A DNA stretch of 64,000 nucleotides from Cheilinus undulatus. Its lineage: Eukaryota; Chordata; Actinopteri; Labriformes; Labridae. Shown here in pieces: positions 23,801-36,000 of this stretch. Position 1 is the stretch's first letter. The number at the start of each line of letters is the position of its first letter. The notes beneath the pieces were generated by a model. The model was not told where the DNA came from and ran no database searches. It was given only the letters and a program-made list of their open reading frames with translations. The DNA lies in contig NC_054869.1 of assembly GCF_018320785.1 (NCBI RefSeq), forward strand, positions 31,784,289-31,848,288. The letters run 5' to 3'. A program made the position numbers and the translations under genes.

Positions 23801-26686
23801 ACTTACTGCGCACAGGTCATGAGCAGGATGGCCAAGCAGCTGATGACGGACAGGACGACAGCGATGATCACTAAGACCGTCTGCACCAGCTCCGTGTTGG
23901 TTTGATCCGAGTAGGAAGTGGCCCCCAGTGCCTGGATCTCGCAGCGCTCACCATCGTAACCCTTCATGCATCTGCAAGAGTAAAGAAAAGTGTGCTGAAA
24001 ATGTTGTAATTCATTGTATTTTTAACCATAAAGCTCATATCAACACTCAGGATAAACAACTGACATCATACTCACATGCACACAGGCTCCTGCAGACCCT
24101 CTATGTGCTTGCAGTAACCATGAATACAGTAGCCCAGGTGGGTGGAGGTGCAGGGGTCCTCTGTGGTGCTGTGAGTGAGCGGGTGAGTCGATGTATGTCC
24201 GTTTGTGAAGAATGTGTGTTCAGGGTTGAAAGGAGTCGTGCCTCTGCTCCTCTGCTTGTTCCTCTTGCCTTTGCCTCTTCTTTTCCTCTTGTCATCTTTA
24301 CCAGGATGTACGTCTGTGAAACGAAGAAATGCAAGTGTTACCTAAGTATTTTGTAGAAATTAAAGCTACTGTAGGAGTTTTGAGTTGGCTATGAATTAGA
24401 CTTAGATTAATGCTGATGCCTTTTTGTGACCTAGAGAAGCAAACAGGACCATGCGCTCTCCGAGTGCTTTTCTAGTTATTTCTGTGTTTTTATTTTTAAT
24501 GACTGAGACCACTGTAGGCCGGATTCAGACATGTGCCACCCAGGTACATGGGGCGCGCCTTAAACCACTAGGCCATCTGCACCCCAGGGAAAACATTTTT
24601 AAGCCAAACTTGTTCATCAGTCACAGATGCACTCAAAACATGTAAATGTAACAATCAGGATTCTTCAGAAACAGTGTAGTTCCTCTGTTAACAGCATAAA
24701 TGTAAAAGAATCACCTTTTAAAATTTTGTTAGAAAGATAAGAGTTATGAAGAAGAGAGCTTGTTTTAGTAATCGTACCAGAAAGGCTGAAATTTTCGTTG
24801 TCTCCTCCAGACAGTTCTACATCCAGCTCATCATCGTAGCTCATCGAATTCGGGAGGCCCTCGCCGGAGGCAGGACCCCCAGTCCCACCAGCTAGTGCAG
24901 TGGTGAACGTGGCCTCAGATCCCTGAGCACCAAGAGCGCTGTAGACTACTGTGAGAACAAGACAGAAAAAAGAAGTGAGATCACAGAAACTATTACGAGA
25001 CAGTTGTTTTAATCTTTTAAATAAGAGGAAGGCTACATCCCTACCCCACACTGTAAAACCAAACAAGTCAAAACTGCTCAAAATTTTGGTTGAAACTGAT
25101 TACATCAAAGTTTTCAAGTAGTGGAAAAAGACTTTTTTGAGTAGTCATTACTTATACAATTATGTTAAGTTAACTTGACTTTTATAAGTGAACTGCAATG
25201 TGAAAACTTTCCTTTTAATTAAAAATGAATTTAAATCCAACCCAAAACACGTTTAAGTACTTTTTCATAAAGCTACGTGGTCTTCATCTGCTGTAATTTC
25301 CCCTTTATTTCTGTCACATACTTTCATTTTTGAATGTTTATGTCACTCAGATCAATGTAAGGGACAACAAGTGACTGATCGAAAAGTGCACACTAAACCA
25401 AAAAGTCCTCTTCCATCATGTTCAGTGTAATATCCACTGTAGATTATAGTTGCTTCATACAGGTGGGCTTCTTTAACTGAGTCAGTAACTTCACACATGG
25501 TGCGAAAGTGTCAAATGTCCAAAGGCATTCTGGGAAAACTCTGCAGATTAAGAAATGATTGTCAAATAAATTGAGTAAAACACAAAAAAACACTTAGAAT
25601 GATTAAGTCCTGTGAACTTAGAACTAAAAATGTGTTTATTCAACTCAACTCATGTCATTCAAGAGTCCATCTAAGTACTACCAGGTGATGAGTTCAATGC
25701 AAAAATTGACATTTTTAAATTTGTTTTTATCTTTCAACCTACTTCTTTTACAACAGTTACCCTTAAATTTATTTTTCCCTCTTTATTGTACTTACAAGGC
25801 AAAAACACAATGTTTAAATGTCATTTTGCTGTTTCTCTCTGTCTTTTGTCATGTTACATCTTTGTTAGTTTTCATTTTGTAGTATTGAGCACTTTTGAGG
25901 TTGTATTCTTTATATGTAAAACTAATAAGAAATAGTTAATAAAAACAAGAAGCACTCAGGTTCAGGATTAGTTGCAATAGTTTTACTTTGTCTGTTGGAG
26001 AACTTGATGTAGTTTGCTCTGGTAAAGCTAGAAAGTGAACAAGATCCAACAGAAAAACTGCACTGATCTAGTAGTTTCTTGAGTGGATATGCCTTTGCAT
26101 TGATGGAAAACCTCCAATAGTAGTCTTACTCTGCTTACTAAACCCAAACTTGCTTTGTCGCCTTTTCATGCCATTTAATTTAGCAACCCTGTCCCATTTC
26201 ACATCTGACTCATCCTAAAACATTAAGCACAATTGATGGCTTTAAAATAGCCCGATGCAGCATGAACACTGAAACCAGTACAACCAGACCCGTGCTGTAC
26301 TTGAACGCAGAGTTCTCGCAACACAAAACCTGATGAATGAGCCTCAATAAAAGAAGTATTTCAAATATGTTTGGCCCTTTGGAGTGTCTGGTTCATCTGT
26401 CCCATGAATGAACTGGTAATAATGATGTCTAATGATAGATTTTAATAGCCAGAGGAGCTTTAATCCTGACATTGAATGTTTTTCTCTGAAGCAACTCAAA
26501 ATCTTTCAACAAGTCCTCACCTGCAGAGGCAATTTCTTCTTCCTTCACCCCCTTTCCTGATCCACATACCTTTTAAGATTTCTCCTCTCTCCCTGCCACT
26601 GACTGACACTCCCCATACACTTAAAGTTTGAGTACAAGTCCAGACTTACCCAAGCACAGGAGACAGGTGAGGACGAGAGCGTTCAT
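20844..26686 (-). CDS. areg: Amphiregulin-like EGF-family membrane ligand, complete, five exons
   Basis: Exons in coding order are 26686-26650, 24948-24778, 24313-24076, 23971-23807 and 20895-20844; all phases join, giving 220 residues. Domains: signal peptide at about 1-20; acidic propeptide with SYDDELDVELSGGDNE; a heparin-binding basic stretch at 75-91 (KDDKRKRRGKGKRNKQR); an EGF domain at 124-159 with spacing C7C4C10C1C8C and the words GYCIHGYCK; a membrane span at about 180-203; and a tail IQRQHRQKESKELRKK. The basic stretch before the EGF motif is shared by amphiregulin and HB-EGF; the cluster position next to ereg, epgn and mthfd2l points to areg. Family role: the precursor is cleaved at the cell surface to release an EGFR ligand. 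The last intron must use the second AG (CTGTAG) of its acceptor to stay open. A TATA box lies 114-119 bases before the ATG. Confidence 0.9.
20902..23800. other. areg intron 4
   Basis: About 2.9 kb of intron. At 23300-23650 there is a fish MITE-like block that begins ATTAAAGGTCACATATT and contains CAAGTTTATATTGGTCTCAG; only its left end is recognisable. At 23040-23180 the plus strand is GT-rich. The rest shows nothing. Confidence 0.4.
24506..24592 (-). mobile_element. tRNA-derived SINE head fragment
   Basis: In reverse complement this reads GGGGTGCAGATGGCCTAGTG, then GTTTAAGGCGCGCCCCATG and a degenerate TGTCTGAATCC. The first part contains an A-box-like TGGCCTAGTGG and the last a decayed B-box (usually GGTTCGAATCC). 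This is the tRNA-related head of a SINE common in percomorph fish. The body and tail are missing. It lies in areg intron 2. Confidence 0.6.
25049..25640 (+). repeat. MITE of the CACTGTAAAACC family, copy 1
   Basis: It begins CACTGTAAAACCAAACAAGT and is about 80% alike, by eye over 160 bases, to the reverse complement of 50380-50215. It is rich in AACTTGACT and AACTCAACTCA words and contains a GGCATTCTGGGAAAA block. No coding capacity. Left end firm, right end approximate. It lies in areg intron 1. Confidence 0.6.
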
Positions 26687-26799
26687 ATCCCAGGAAGACG
26701 GAGTTTTGTGTAGGACAGTCTTGTGCTGTAAGGCCGTGAGAGTTCTTGTTTGTCCGCTGCTGATAGAAGTTGCTCTCTTAACCTCGGCTGGGTGCAGCT

Positions 26800-26805
26800 T
26801 TTATA
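26800..26805 (-). promoter_or_regulatory. TATA box of areg
   Basis: The minus strand reads GGGCTATAAAAGCTGC here, a canonical TATA box. A start about 30 bases downstream gives a 5' UTR of around 85 bases before the ATG at 26686. Confidence 0.7.
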
Positions 26806-26837
26806 GCCCAGCGCCAGCCTCTCCAAGGAAAAGGAAG

Positions 26838-26995
26838 GGTGTGTGTATCTGTGACACCGGATGAAATGTGTGTGTGTGTTTTGGTGTTTGTGTGTGTAAA
26901 CTTGAGCACATTCACATTCTGGGAGAAGTAAGAGGGATTCGTGTAATAAAGGTGTGTGCGTATGTGTAGAGCTTATGTGTGCGTGTGTATGTCTA
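26838..26995. repeat. Interrupted (GT)n tracts upstream of areg
   Basis: Several GT runs are separated by short unique words. They begin about 35 bases upstream of the areg TATA box. Confidence 0.8.
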
Positions 26996-27643
26996 ATGAT
27001 TAATCTGCCCCGGGCTATACTTTTCACACCTAATGTGCCTACGGGCCTCTGTACAAGTTTGAAACAGTTTGATGAATTCTGACTTGTTTCTCAATGACGT
27101 TAAAGCAGACATTAAACTTTTGTTCCTGATCCTTGAAGTGTTATTGCTTTCTTTATTTGGACTTAAAACACAATAAATAGAGCAACAACACATTAAGAAG
27201 TCATTCAAACACAAACTTAGTTAAACTTAGACACTCACTACAGTGCTGCCAGATTAAAAACTCTATTGTCACATCTTCAGTAACAAAAAAAAAAAAAAAT
27301 CACATTTTTATTGCTGTAAATTATTTTGTTTTCAAGGTGTCACATGACAATTTAGAGCAATAAAGAAAAAGAGATGTAAGACCTGGTAACAATGACTGTG
27401 TAATAAACTCCAGGCAGGAGTCCAGGCTGCACTTTACTCAAGGTGCAAATTCAGTCGAACTTTCAGGACCATAAAAAAATCATAAAGCATGTTTCTATGA
27501 CTGTGTTTGTTGATAACATTTTTATTTACTGAAGCAAAAATGAGAGGGACAGATGTACTTATAATATAAACTCAAATGATCAAAAATTACAAACAATGAT
27601 ATTATGAAAAAATACTTTCTACCCCAGCAGAGTTCTTACTTAC

Positions 27644-27757
27644 CTGGGTCAGCTTGATCAGTGGTGGAGTTAGTCCTCTCTCAGGTGAAAGGCCAAGAGT
27701 TGTTGCTGAAGTCACTTAGGGAAGACTGAACCCCAAACTGCATGTTGCTGCCAGCAA
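27644..27757 (-). other. Possible non-coding first exon upstream of areg
   Basis: On the minus strand, a TATAAAC (27787-27781) is followed about 30 bases later by a short stretch that ends in a near-ideal donor CCCAG|GTAAGTAAG (exon end 27644). The stretch contains only a 20-codon frame. It could be an alternative 5' exon of areg or a separate non-coding transcript; no acceptor is tied to it. Confidence 0.25.
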
Positions 27758-27929
27758 GTAGAATAGTAGTTGGAGACCCCGTTTATACCTCAACTTCACA
27801 CAGGTTAACATACATTTCAGGCATGTGGATACTAACTAGTAAGTCTTACCTTTGTGTGGATGTACCTAAATGTGTACTTAGGACAATTTAATATCAGATA
27901 GCTCAGACTGCATACAGAGGTGGTCTATA

Positions 27930-28535
27930 GCTTTGTTTCCATTACAGTTTTTGCAAAATCAAAGCAATATTTCTAATATTCTGACTAAGTACAATTGTGC
28001 TTTGAATGTGTTTCCATTGAAGGGAGTCGTGGGCATGAGCCTCACAATTCTTGTAAAATCTCATCTCGTGAGACTTTGCTGCAAGAAAGATGGACACTCA
28101 AAACCTGTTGCATGTTGGTACGGTTATGATTACATCTACAGCAGTTGCCTTGACAATTTTGAACAAAAGACGAAGGCAAGGGATAATAGTTCAGAGGCAA
28201 AGTCCGTGTGTACGGCAAAGGCCACATTTAAGTATGATGTTAGGAAAAATCTCAGTCTTCTCTTCTGTCCAAACCGGTCCATAGTCGTTTAACGATCTCT
28301 ATTCAATGGCACTGCACCGGTCCACACGCACCGCCCATGGAAATACGGAAAAAGTGTTTTCATTGCACTTTTGCGATATATTTCTACATTGAAATCTCTG
28401 AAAAACCCCTTCACGAGAGCGTAAAAACTTTTTAAAGACATTTGAGAGGTTTTTCAAATTCTGGTGTTTCCATTACCAGTTTTTTAAAATTGTGTTATTT
28501 AGATTTTGTACATTTCTAAGGGTAATGGAAATGCA
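27930..28535. mobile_element. PIF/Harbinger-like non-autonomous element
   Basis: The ends are short inverted repeats: GCTTTGTTTCCATTAC on the left and, in reverse complement, TGCATTTCCATTACC on the right. Further inside, GTTTCCATTACCAG recurs near 28468. TTTCCATTAC termini are typical of Harbinger-derived fish MITEs. The interior carries a short Arg-rich frame (about 28090-28284) but no transposase core. Confidence 0.5.
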
Positions 28536-28599
28536 GATAATGATGCCTTAATTTGATGCCTATGATCTGTGGTAACAAAATAACAGCACAGCTTTATTT

Positions 28600-28860
28600 A
28601 TGTTTGTCCAACCTTGCTCGTAGTGATTGAAATCCAGGCCTTTTTTTTAGAGATCAGGATTATTTGGCCCAGCTCAGTAATAAGAGACTGTCTCCCAAAC
28701 AGCTCTTCATTTGATACCATTTTGCCTTTTTAACATCTTTAAAAGATTAACTAAAAAAAAAAGAAAAAAGAAAACTACCTCTCCAACAGAAGCTGGCTCC
28801 TGTTATCCAAAAAGTGGCTCTTAGAACTGGCTCAAGTGGCTCCCTTAAAACTTTTCTTCT
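28600..28860. repeat. hAT-like repeat remnant
   Basis: Repeated GCTGGCTC / GTGGCTC / GGCTCAAGTGGCTCCC words around 28785-28850, near a poly-A tract, recall ends of fish hAT elements. Ends and family are not firm. Confidence 0.3.
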
Positions 28861-29004
28861 GAAATAAGTTGTCACCCAAATCTAACCATAACCTTACAAA
28901 GCACATAGATTGGCCAGACTCCATGTCTGTCATCAGGCTACCAGCAGGGTTAAGATGTCCTGGAGGCTGATAGCAAAGGCTGCCACCAGTGTAGAATCAG
29001 CTCA

Positions 29005-29250
29005 GATGTAGATAAAGTATAGCAGTAGTTTTATCAGCACTGGACCACGTTTCTTTATTAAAGAGCAAATAACAGCACTGAACACTTTTCATAACGAAAA
29101 AGATGTTTACACTATTCAGCATGAGTTTGCTAGAGTTACAGGGGGTTGTAGTTTGGGTTGGTATGACTGCTGGTAAAGCGATTAGTTCAGATATAGACAG
29201 AGCTGCAGTTTTATCAGAACAAGACCACATTTCTTTATAAAACAAAAGCA
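29005..29250 (-). repeat. Two fragments of the dispersed repeat family (copies C and D)
   Basis: The block AGTTTTATCAGCACTGGACC, continuing through a CTTTATTAAAGAGCAAATAACAG-like run, is the reverse complement of the central part of copies A and B. A second diverged version (GCAGTTTTATCAGAACAAGA) follows at about 29195-29250, giving a short direct duplication. Confidence 0.55.
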
Positions 29251-29328
29251 AAGAGACATTAGAAACACCTTTGAAATGTTATTTCTGATGTGACCATATA
29301 TGTAATCGTAATTAAAACCTGTCACATA

Positions 29329-30455
29329 CACTCACCGGCCACTTTATTAGGTACACCTTGATAGTACCGAGTTGGACTCCCTTTTGCCTTCAAAACTACT
29401 TTAATTCTTCATGGTATAGTTTCAACAAAGTATTGGAAACATTCCTCTGAGATTTTGGTCCATATTGACATGATACTTTCACGCAGTTTCTGCAAATTTG
29501 TCGGCTGCACATCCATGATGCTAATCTCCCGTTCCACCACTTCACAAAGGCGCTCTATTGGATTGAGATCTGGTGACTGTGGAGGCCATTGGACTCATTC
29601 TCAAGTTCAGAAGCCAGTTTGAGATGATTTGAGCTTTGTAACATGGTGCATTATCCTGCTGGAAGTAACCATCAGAAGATGGGTACACTGTAGTTATAAA
29701 GAGAAGGACATGGTGAACAACAATACTCAGATAGGCTGTGGCATTTAAATGAGTCTCAGCTGGTACTAAGAGGCCCAAAGTGTGCCAAGAAAATATCCCC
29801 TACACCATTACACCACCACCACCAGCCTGAACCGCTGATACAAGGCAGGATAGATCCATTCTTTCATATTGTTAAAGCCAAATTCTGACCCTACCATTTG
29901 AAAGTTGCAGCTGAAATCAAGAATCATCAGACCACGTAATGTTTTTCAAATCTTCTATTGTCCAATGTTGGAGGGCATGTGCGAATTGTAGCCTCAGTTT
30001 CCTGTTCTTAGCTGACAGGAGAGGCACCCAGTGTGGTCTTCTGCTGCAGTAGCCCATCTGCTTCAAGGTTCAACGTGTTTTTAGAAATGGTATTCTGCAT
30101 ACACTGTTTACAACAAGGGGCTATTTGGGTTACTGTTGCCTTTCTATCATCACTTTCTATCATCTCCTCTGACCTCTGACATCAACGAGGCATTTTTATC
30201 TACACGAATGCCGCTCACTGGATATTTTTCCTTCTTTGGACCGTTCTCTGTAAATCCTAGAGATGGTTTGTGTGAAAATCCCATTAATCAGAAGTTTCTG
30301 AAAGGCTCAGACCAGCCCTTCTGGCACCAACAACCATGTCACATTCAAAGCCACTTAAATTCTTATTCTTCCCCATTCTGATGCTCGGTTTGAGCTTCAG
30401 CAAGTCCTCTTGACCATGTCTAAATGCCCAAATACATTGAGCTGCTGCCAGTATA
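29329..30455 (-). mobile_element. Dead Tc1/mariner element, truncated at one end
   Basis: It starts after a TA with CACTCACCGGCCACTTTATT, then AGGTACACCTT, the well-known fish terminal sequence. The minus strand keeps transposase pieces, for example PSSDGYFQQDNAPCYKAQI (second catalytic Asp region, about 29690-29630) and downstream sequence to about 29540. Frames are broken. The element stops near 30455 without the matching inverted repeat, so the transposase 5' end side is truncated. Confidence 0.85.
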
Positions 30456-31435
30456 CTGAGACCAGATATTGAGAAGTAGATATGGGTTAGCAAAGTTAGA
30501 TCATGAACAAAGAGATGGAAAATACACCTCTGCATTATTTGTAAAACGAAAAAGAATCCACTTTTAATCCTGTTTTTACAGCAATAAAGTTGTGTTTGTA
30601 ATATTCCCTTTATCATTCATAGTTACATCAGGCTGACTGTGTTTGAACTCTCGTGCCCTGTGTTACTATTTCTGTCTTCTTTAGTGCGAGGAGCTCTTAA
30701 GGCTTGGGTGGGGATGCTGCAGAGGAGGGTGTGTTGGGTATGTTGTTGTGTCTGTACACAGAGGCTATCCCAGGGTTCGTGCTGCGGTGGAATCCCATAG
30801 AAACCTGCAAGGAATGCAGGGAACTCCTCCATGTCATTCCTCGACCCGAAACTCCAGACACGTTTTGTTTAGAACAGCTGAGGAATTACTTTGTTTGGAT
30901 TACATGTAGTGGCATTGTTAAAAAGGTAATATGAACGTGTGGAAAGTCTGACAGCAGCCTGGAAAGAAGCACCACACAACATGAAAACTTGAAGAAACAA
31001 ATACAGTCATCTCTATTTAGACTTTTACAAAGCAATTAACAGTAGCTATGACAATTAAGCTGCCAATTCTATTAAAATTAGTGTTTGTTTTCCATTTCTA
31101 TGTACAACCTAAGGCTTTTAGAGTGCACACCTTCAACTACAGAATAATAGAAGTCAAAATATTTACCTACTTTTGTCTAGTTTCTGGTTTAGTCATCCAG
31201 TTTGTAAGAAAAACTGAATCATTTGCATGTCATACCCTCCTAAATGTGACGATTTCTGCTTGTCTTTGTCATTTTTAAATGAAGGGTATTAGGTTGTTTA
31301 TTGATGGTTGGACGGAAAAAGAATTTGAAAACATAATTTAGACTTCTTAAAACTTTCATTTGTCTTTTTTTTTATTTTAATCAAATCAAATTATGGCTTG
31401 CAAGGGTATTTATTGTACTACAGACAAATTTTTCA
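30456..31435. other. Intergenic, nothing recognised
   Basis: An open stretch on plus near 30704-30934 and on minus near 30623-30832 has no family motif or splice support. The rest is AT-rich. Confidence 0.35.
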
Positions 31436-31920
31436 TTTTTATTCTCATTAATCTGCACTCATTACCCAATCATGACAAACTGAAAACTGAATTTTAGATT
31501 TTTCTTGCAAATTTGTTTAAAAAACAAAAAAACAAAACAAAACAAAAAAACCCTGAAATATCACATTGACTTAAAAACACTTGAAATCTTGCTCAGGTTC
31601 CTTCCATTTCTCTGGATCGTTGCCGAGATGTTTCTACACCTTGTCTGAATTAAATTGATTGGACATAATTTGGAAAGACACACACCTTTCTATGGAAGGC
31701 CTCACAGCTGACAATGCATATAAGAGCAACAACCAAGCTTTAAAGTCAAAGGAACTGCCTGCAGAGCTCAGAGACAGGATTGTTGCAAGGCACAGATCTC
31801 GGGATAGCTACAAGAACATTACTTTGCACTGAAAGTTCCCAAAAGCACTTTGGCCTCCGTAGTTCTCAAATGGAAGAAGTTTGGCACAACAATTCTCCCA
31901 AGAGCTGGTCCCCCGACAAC
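31436..31920 (+). mobile_element. Tc1 copy 1, left half
   Basis: The left inverted-repeat region (ATTAATCTGCACTCATTACC and following) matches the copy at 47512. Sequence then runs in plus orientation through a degenerate transposase N-terminus with SSQMEEV / VLKWKKFGTT-like codons near 31855-31900 and PRAGP at 31905. The match stops at about 31920, where unrelated DNA begins. The right part of the same family resumes around 32205 and after 32968. Confidence 0.65.
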
Positions 31921-32204
31921 ACTGAGTCTTTAGGGTTCTGGAGCCTAATCCTATCCCTCTTTGGGTTTTCCTTAGTTTGTGGTGAATTGAATTTGAATTT
32001 ATCCCCCTCAGTAAATCTTCTGATTTAAAAAAATCAGCTGTTGTGAAAAACAGCCACTTAGCTTTACCTCTGACAGCGAGTGGGAAATAAACGTCATTCA
32101 GTATGTCATTCTGGCTCCGGCTTGGATGATGAACATCACTTCCTGCCTCACCGTCAAGGTCATAGAGGTCTGCAGCCAGATCCTCTTGCACCAATCTGGG
32201 TCAT
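31921..32204. other. Unassigned DNA inside the Tc1 composite
   Basis: About 280 bases that separate the two Tc1-related parts. Not recognised; perhaps another small insertion. Confidence 0.3.
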
Positions 32205-32228
32205 TGTGAACTTGGGAACTTTAAGTGT

Positions 32229-32954
32229 CCATCCATCCATCTTCTTCCGCTTATCTGAGATCGGGTCGCGGGGGCAGCAGCCTAAGCAGGGAAGCCCAGA
32301 CTTCCCTCTCCCTGGCCACTTCATCCAGCTCTTCCCAGGGGATCCCAAGGCGTTCCCAGGCCAGCCGAGGGACATAGTCTCTCCAGTGTGTCCTGGGTCT
32401 TCCCCGGGGCCTCCTCCCAGTGGGACTTGCCCAGAACACCTCACCAGGGAGGCGTCCAGGAGGCATCCGGACTAGATGCCCAAGCCACCTCATCTGGCTC
32501 CTCTCAACGTGGAGGAGCAGCGGCTCTACTCCGAGTCTCTCCCTGATGACCGAGCTTCTCACCCTATCTCTAAGGGAGAGCCCAGACACACAACGGAGGA
32601 AATTCATTTCAGCTGCCTGTATCCGTGATCTCGTTCTTTCGGTCACTACCCACCGCTCGTGACCATAGGTGAGGGTGGGAACATAGATCGACCGGTAAAT
32701 CGAGAGCTTCGCCTTTCGACTCAGCTCTTTCTTCACCATGACAGACCGATGCAGAGACCGCATCACTGCTGACGCTGCACCGATCCGCCTGTCGATCTCC
32801 CGCTCCATTCTTCCCTCACTCGTGAACAAGACCCCGAGATACTTGAACTCCTCCACTTGGGGCAGGATCTCATTCCCAACCTGGAGAGGGCATTCCACCC
32901 TTATCCGACTGAGGACCATGGTCTCAGATTTGGAGGTGCTGATTGAGAGGGGTT
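32229..32954 (-). mobile_element. 5'-truncated RTE-type LINE (Rex3-like) with target duplication
   Basis: The minus strand is open for the C-terminal part of a reverse-transcriptase ORF: TSKSETMVLSRI, VEEFKYLGVLFTSEGRMERE, RRIGAASAVMRSLHRSV, SIYRSIYVPTLTYGHE, RWLGHLVRMPPGRLPGEVF, RRPRGRPRTHWRDYV and ASLLRLLPPRPD. This C-terminal pattern is that of fish RTE/Rex3 elements. The 3' end has a GGATGGATGG tail (at the low-coordinate side). The element is flanked by GGAACTTTAAGTGT at 32215-32228 and 32955-32968, a 14-bp target-site duplication. The 5' truncation is typical. The long open frame suggests a fairly young insertion. Confidence 0.88.
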
Positions 32955-32968
32955 GGAACTTTAAGTGT

Positions 32969-33030
32969 GACATGCATTTTTTGTAGCCTTCCCCAGATCT
33001 GTGCCTTGCAACAAAGCTTTGTTCTGGTTG
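32969..33030. mobile_element. Tc1 copy 1, right fragment beyond the LINE
   Basis: The words GTAGCCTTCCCCAGATCTGT and GCCTTGCAACAA match the Tc1 copy at 47950-47985 (TAGCCTACCCCAGATCTGTG and following). This shows that the LINE landed inside this older element. Confidence 0.65.
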
Positions 33031-36000
33031 ATTTCTTACCTTGTGTGAAGTCAAAAAGATTGCTACAGGTTGATTTGAAGTGAGGCTGCAGAAGTGTTTG
33101 TCAGTGATAAATGTTTCAGCCAAACGAGACGCCAGTCAGCATGGACCCTTGAAGATGAGGCCAGATGGAGTGTCATCTTGAAGACCTTACCTCTACACCT
33201 TATAGAGAGACTTCTCAGGGCTTTACATTCCTGTCAGCAGGGCACTTTGTTTAACTTTGACATATCATGCTTTATCTCTAAATTTGTCAGATGTAGCATC
33301 TGGTCTACATGCCACCTGACAACTGTATTACATGTAAGCAGGTGTTTTGAGTTCCCTTTAATTTGGTCATCCAGCTTGTTCTAAATTTGTTCAGTATCTT
33401 AATTTAGCATGTAAATCATGTTAACAGCTTGTAAAAAGAAGTAGCAAGAAATGCAGCTGAGGCAGGTCCAGTGTTTTTATTCTATCACAATGATAGATGG
33501 TTGAATCGCAAAGCTATGACAGTTATCAAGATGTTGGCACAGTTTTATCTCTGCTTGTATTGTTGGCAATCTAACAGCTGAATTTGAATCATACTGTGAT
33601 GTTGAATCGTACAAGTCATTTGTATTGTTCTTCTGGAAACCTCAAATACCCATATAAAAACTTTAATGATGGAAAACAAGATATTTTTGAATCACTTTGC
33701 CAGCTGATGGTGCTTGAGTAAAAGCAATGATATCAACATAAAGGCTGTACGTATACATCCCTAGGGGATCACCAGTATCTGGACTAAATTGATTTCCAAT
33801 CTGACATTCAGATGTTTCCGTTTGAAACTGTGTTGGACCTACAAATCGACCTACATTCCTGAGCTTCATGCAGCTCGCGTGGCTGACAAAGATAACAGTG
33901 AAAATACAACATGAGTCAACCTTGTGATGCAAAACTTGTGTGTTCATGGTACACGTGGGCATTTTTTGTTTTGTTAAAGGACACGCAAGGATGAGGACTT
34001 GGGGATTCCACTAAGGACTCTACTCACGGCACAAGAAACCTGCTATTATTTATGCAATCATGAGGTAATAACAGTTACACAGATTAGAGCAGAAGTTCCT
34101 GAATATATATTTAGATCTTATGAACTCACCTGAGAGGGTGTGTTAGTGGGTCCTTGCGTGTGTGTGTGTGTGCATGCTAATGTGTTTTTAAGTAGGTCTT
34201 AAACAGAGCAGTGTCTGCAGATGGGTTAATGTTTACATGCAATCATTGCTTTTCATTAGAATAAAGAACAGATTAAAATGCTGCAGCCGGCTGTGAAAAC
34301 GGCTCATTGATTCTGGCCAGAGCACTAATGAGGGCTCAAAAAGTAAAACAGGGTACTGTTTAACTCAACACTGGAGGTTAGAGAGCAGGGATTAAGATAT
34401 ACCTCACTAATGATTACTAAGCATTATATATAACTACAGTGATGGCTTGTTCATAAAAAAAATAATAATAATAAAAGTATTGACAGTCTTTAGACATTGC
34501 TGTGCATCTCATTCCTCATAAATCTGATTTTAAAAAAGTGTTAGGATACAACTTAAGTTATTTAGCTCTAAATTTAAGAAGCAAAATGTCTGAAAAACAT
34601 TCAGTTTTACAGTAAATGACTGCTCACCTGCACTTGCAAAATCTTGAGCAAAAGTAAAAGAATAAAGTCCTGCTGAGTCCATTTCGAATGTAAACAATTA
34701 GTAGCAGTGATTGAAAGCAATAAAAAATAAGGAAAAATTTACCATTTAGTTCTAGCTCTTCTGACCCTAGAAATGTTACAGGGCAAGCAGTGAAAAAACA
34801 GGAAGAGATGAACTGTCTCACTGTGGTTTTAGTGCTGATTGCTTATTCCTTGTGATATCTAGCCAGTTTAACAGTGGTCTATAAAATAAAACACTGAAAC
34901 AAATAGTTTGTCAAACTGTCACTTTATCAGTGGAGACCATTTCTGCTATTATTCTTACATTGAATCATCAGTCATTTAAACAATGTGTTCATTTTTGGTC
35001 AAATGTTTTCATAAGTTTTAAAGTGCATGGGCATCCAGAGCTCATCTTGGAATCCTCTCTACCTTCACTGAATCTTTTGTGCCATTCGAACACATGAATT
35101 TGGCATTCAGTGTTCTCCATACACCTCAGCTAACAAATTCAGCTGTTTTTTTTGTTCAATTTCACCAAAAATATCAAGTTAGTACAGTGCTCAACTTTTA
35201 AGCTAATCATTTTCCGACGCCTTCGCAAAAATACATGCACTTCAATCAGTGGCTAGCAGTGAACTAAAGATGCCACTTATTGGAAACCTACAACAGTTGT
35301 GTGTGAATACTCAAGCTTTAATTATAACACTGGGTGTGACTTTGGTGGTTTTATCCTCATGAGGCAGTCTCATTATTTAAAAGCCATACCTCATATTTCA
35401 AAGCTTGATATTTCATTTAACTAGTCTTAGGGAGAGAAAAAAGTGAGCACAGATAGAGAGTTAAATGAGACACAGATGTGATCTATTCAGAAGGGCTCCA
35501 ACATTAAGATGAACACTTTCGGGCAATACACACTTTAAGGTGACTCACTGATAGTAATTCAACTAAAACCCAGGCTTTTAACTGAGCTGACATTGTGAAA
35601 TGTGTTTGCTTTGTTTTATCTATTAAAAGTTTGTTGAGACAGAACCTAACTGTGTATCACGAGTAGAAACAAAAAAACTGATCATGAAAAACAGACTGTT
35701 CCTATAATCAAACTGTTGTTGAAATAGCATGAAAGTAAAAAAAAAATAATAATAATAATTCAGAGCAAAAATTCAGCTAGTTACAGTAACAGAGATTCCA
35801 GTGCAGACATGATCAATAAATTATCAAAGACATTTTCTAAGTTTCAAAACATTAAAGTATTAGTCTAAGATGCTGGGCTGACAGCAGCACTAATGTCTGT
35901 TAGGACTACTCTACTTGTATAAGAGCTTAAACGAGCAAAAAAGGGAACAATAATACGCTTCAATGTGCAGAAATGTCCAATATCAGTAACAATAAAAACA

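Noticed and set aside
23928-24356. 142-codon plus-strand frame
   Set aside because: It lies antisense over areg exons 3 and 4 and has no motif of its own.
30623-30934. Overlapping frames on both strands
   Set aside because: Natural-looking peptides but no known motif, no acceptor or donor that frames them.
32080-32475. Open frames on plus across the LINE region
   Set aside because: They are antisense shadows of the LINE reverse-transcriptase frame on minus.
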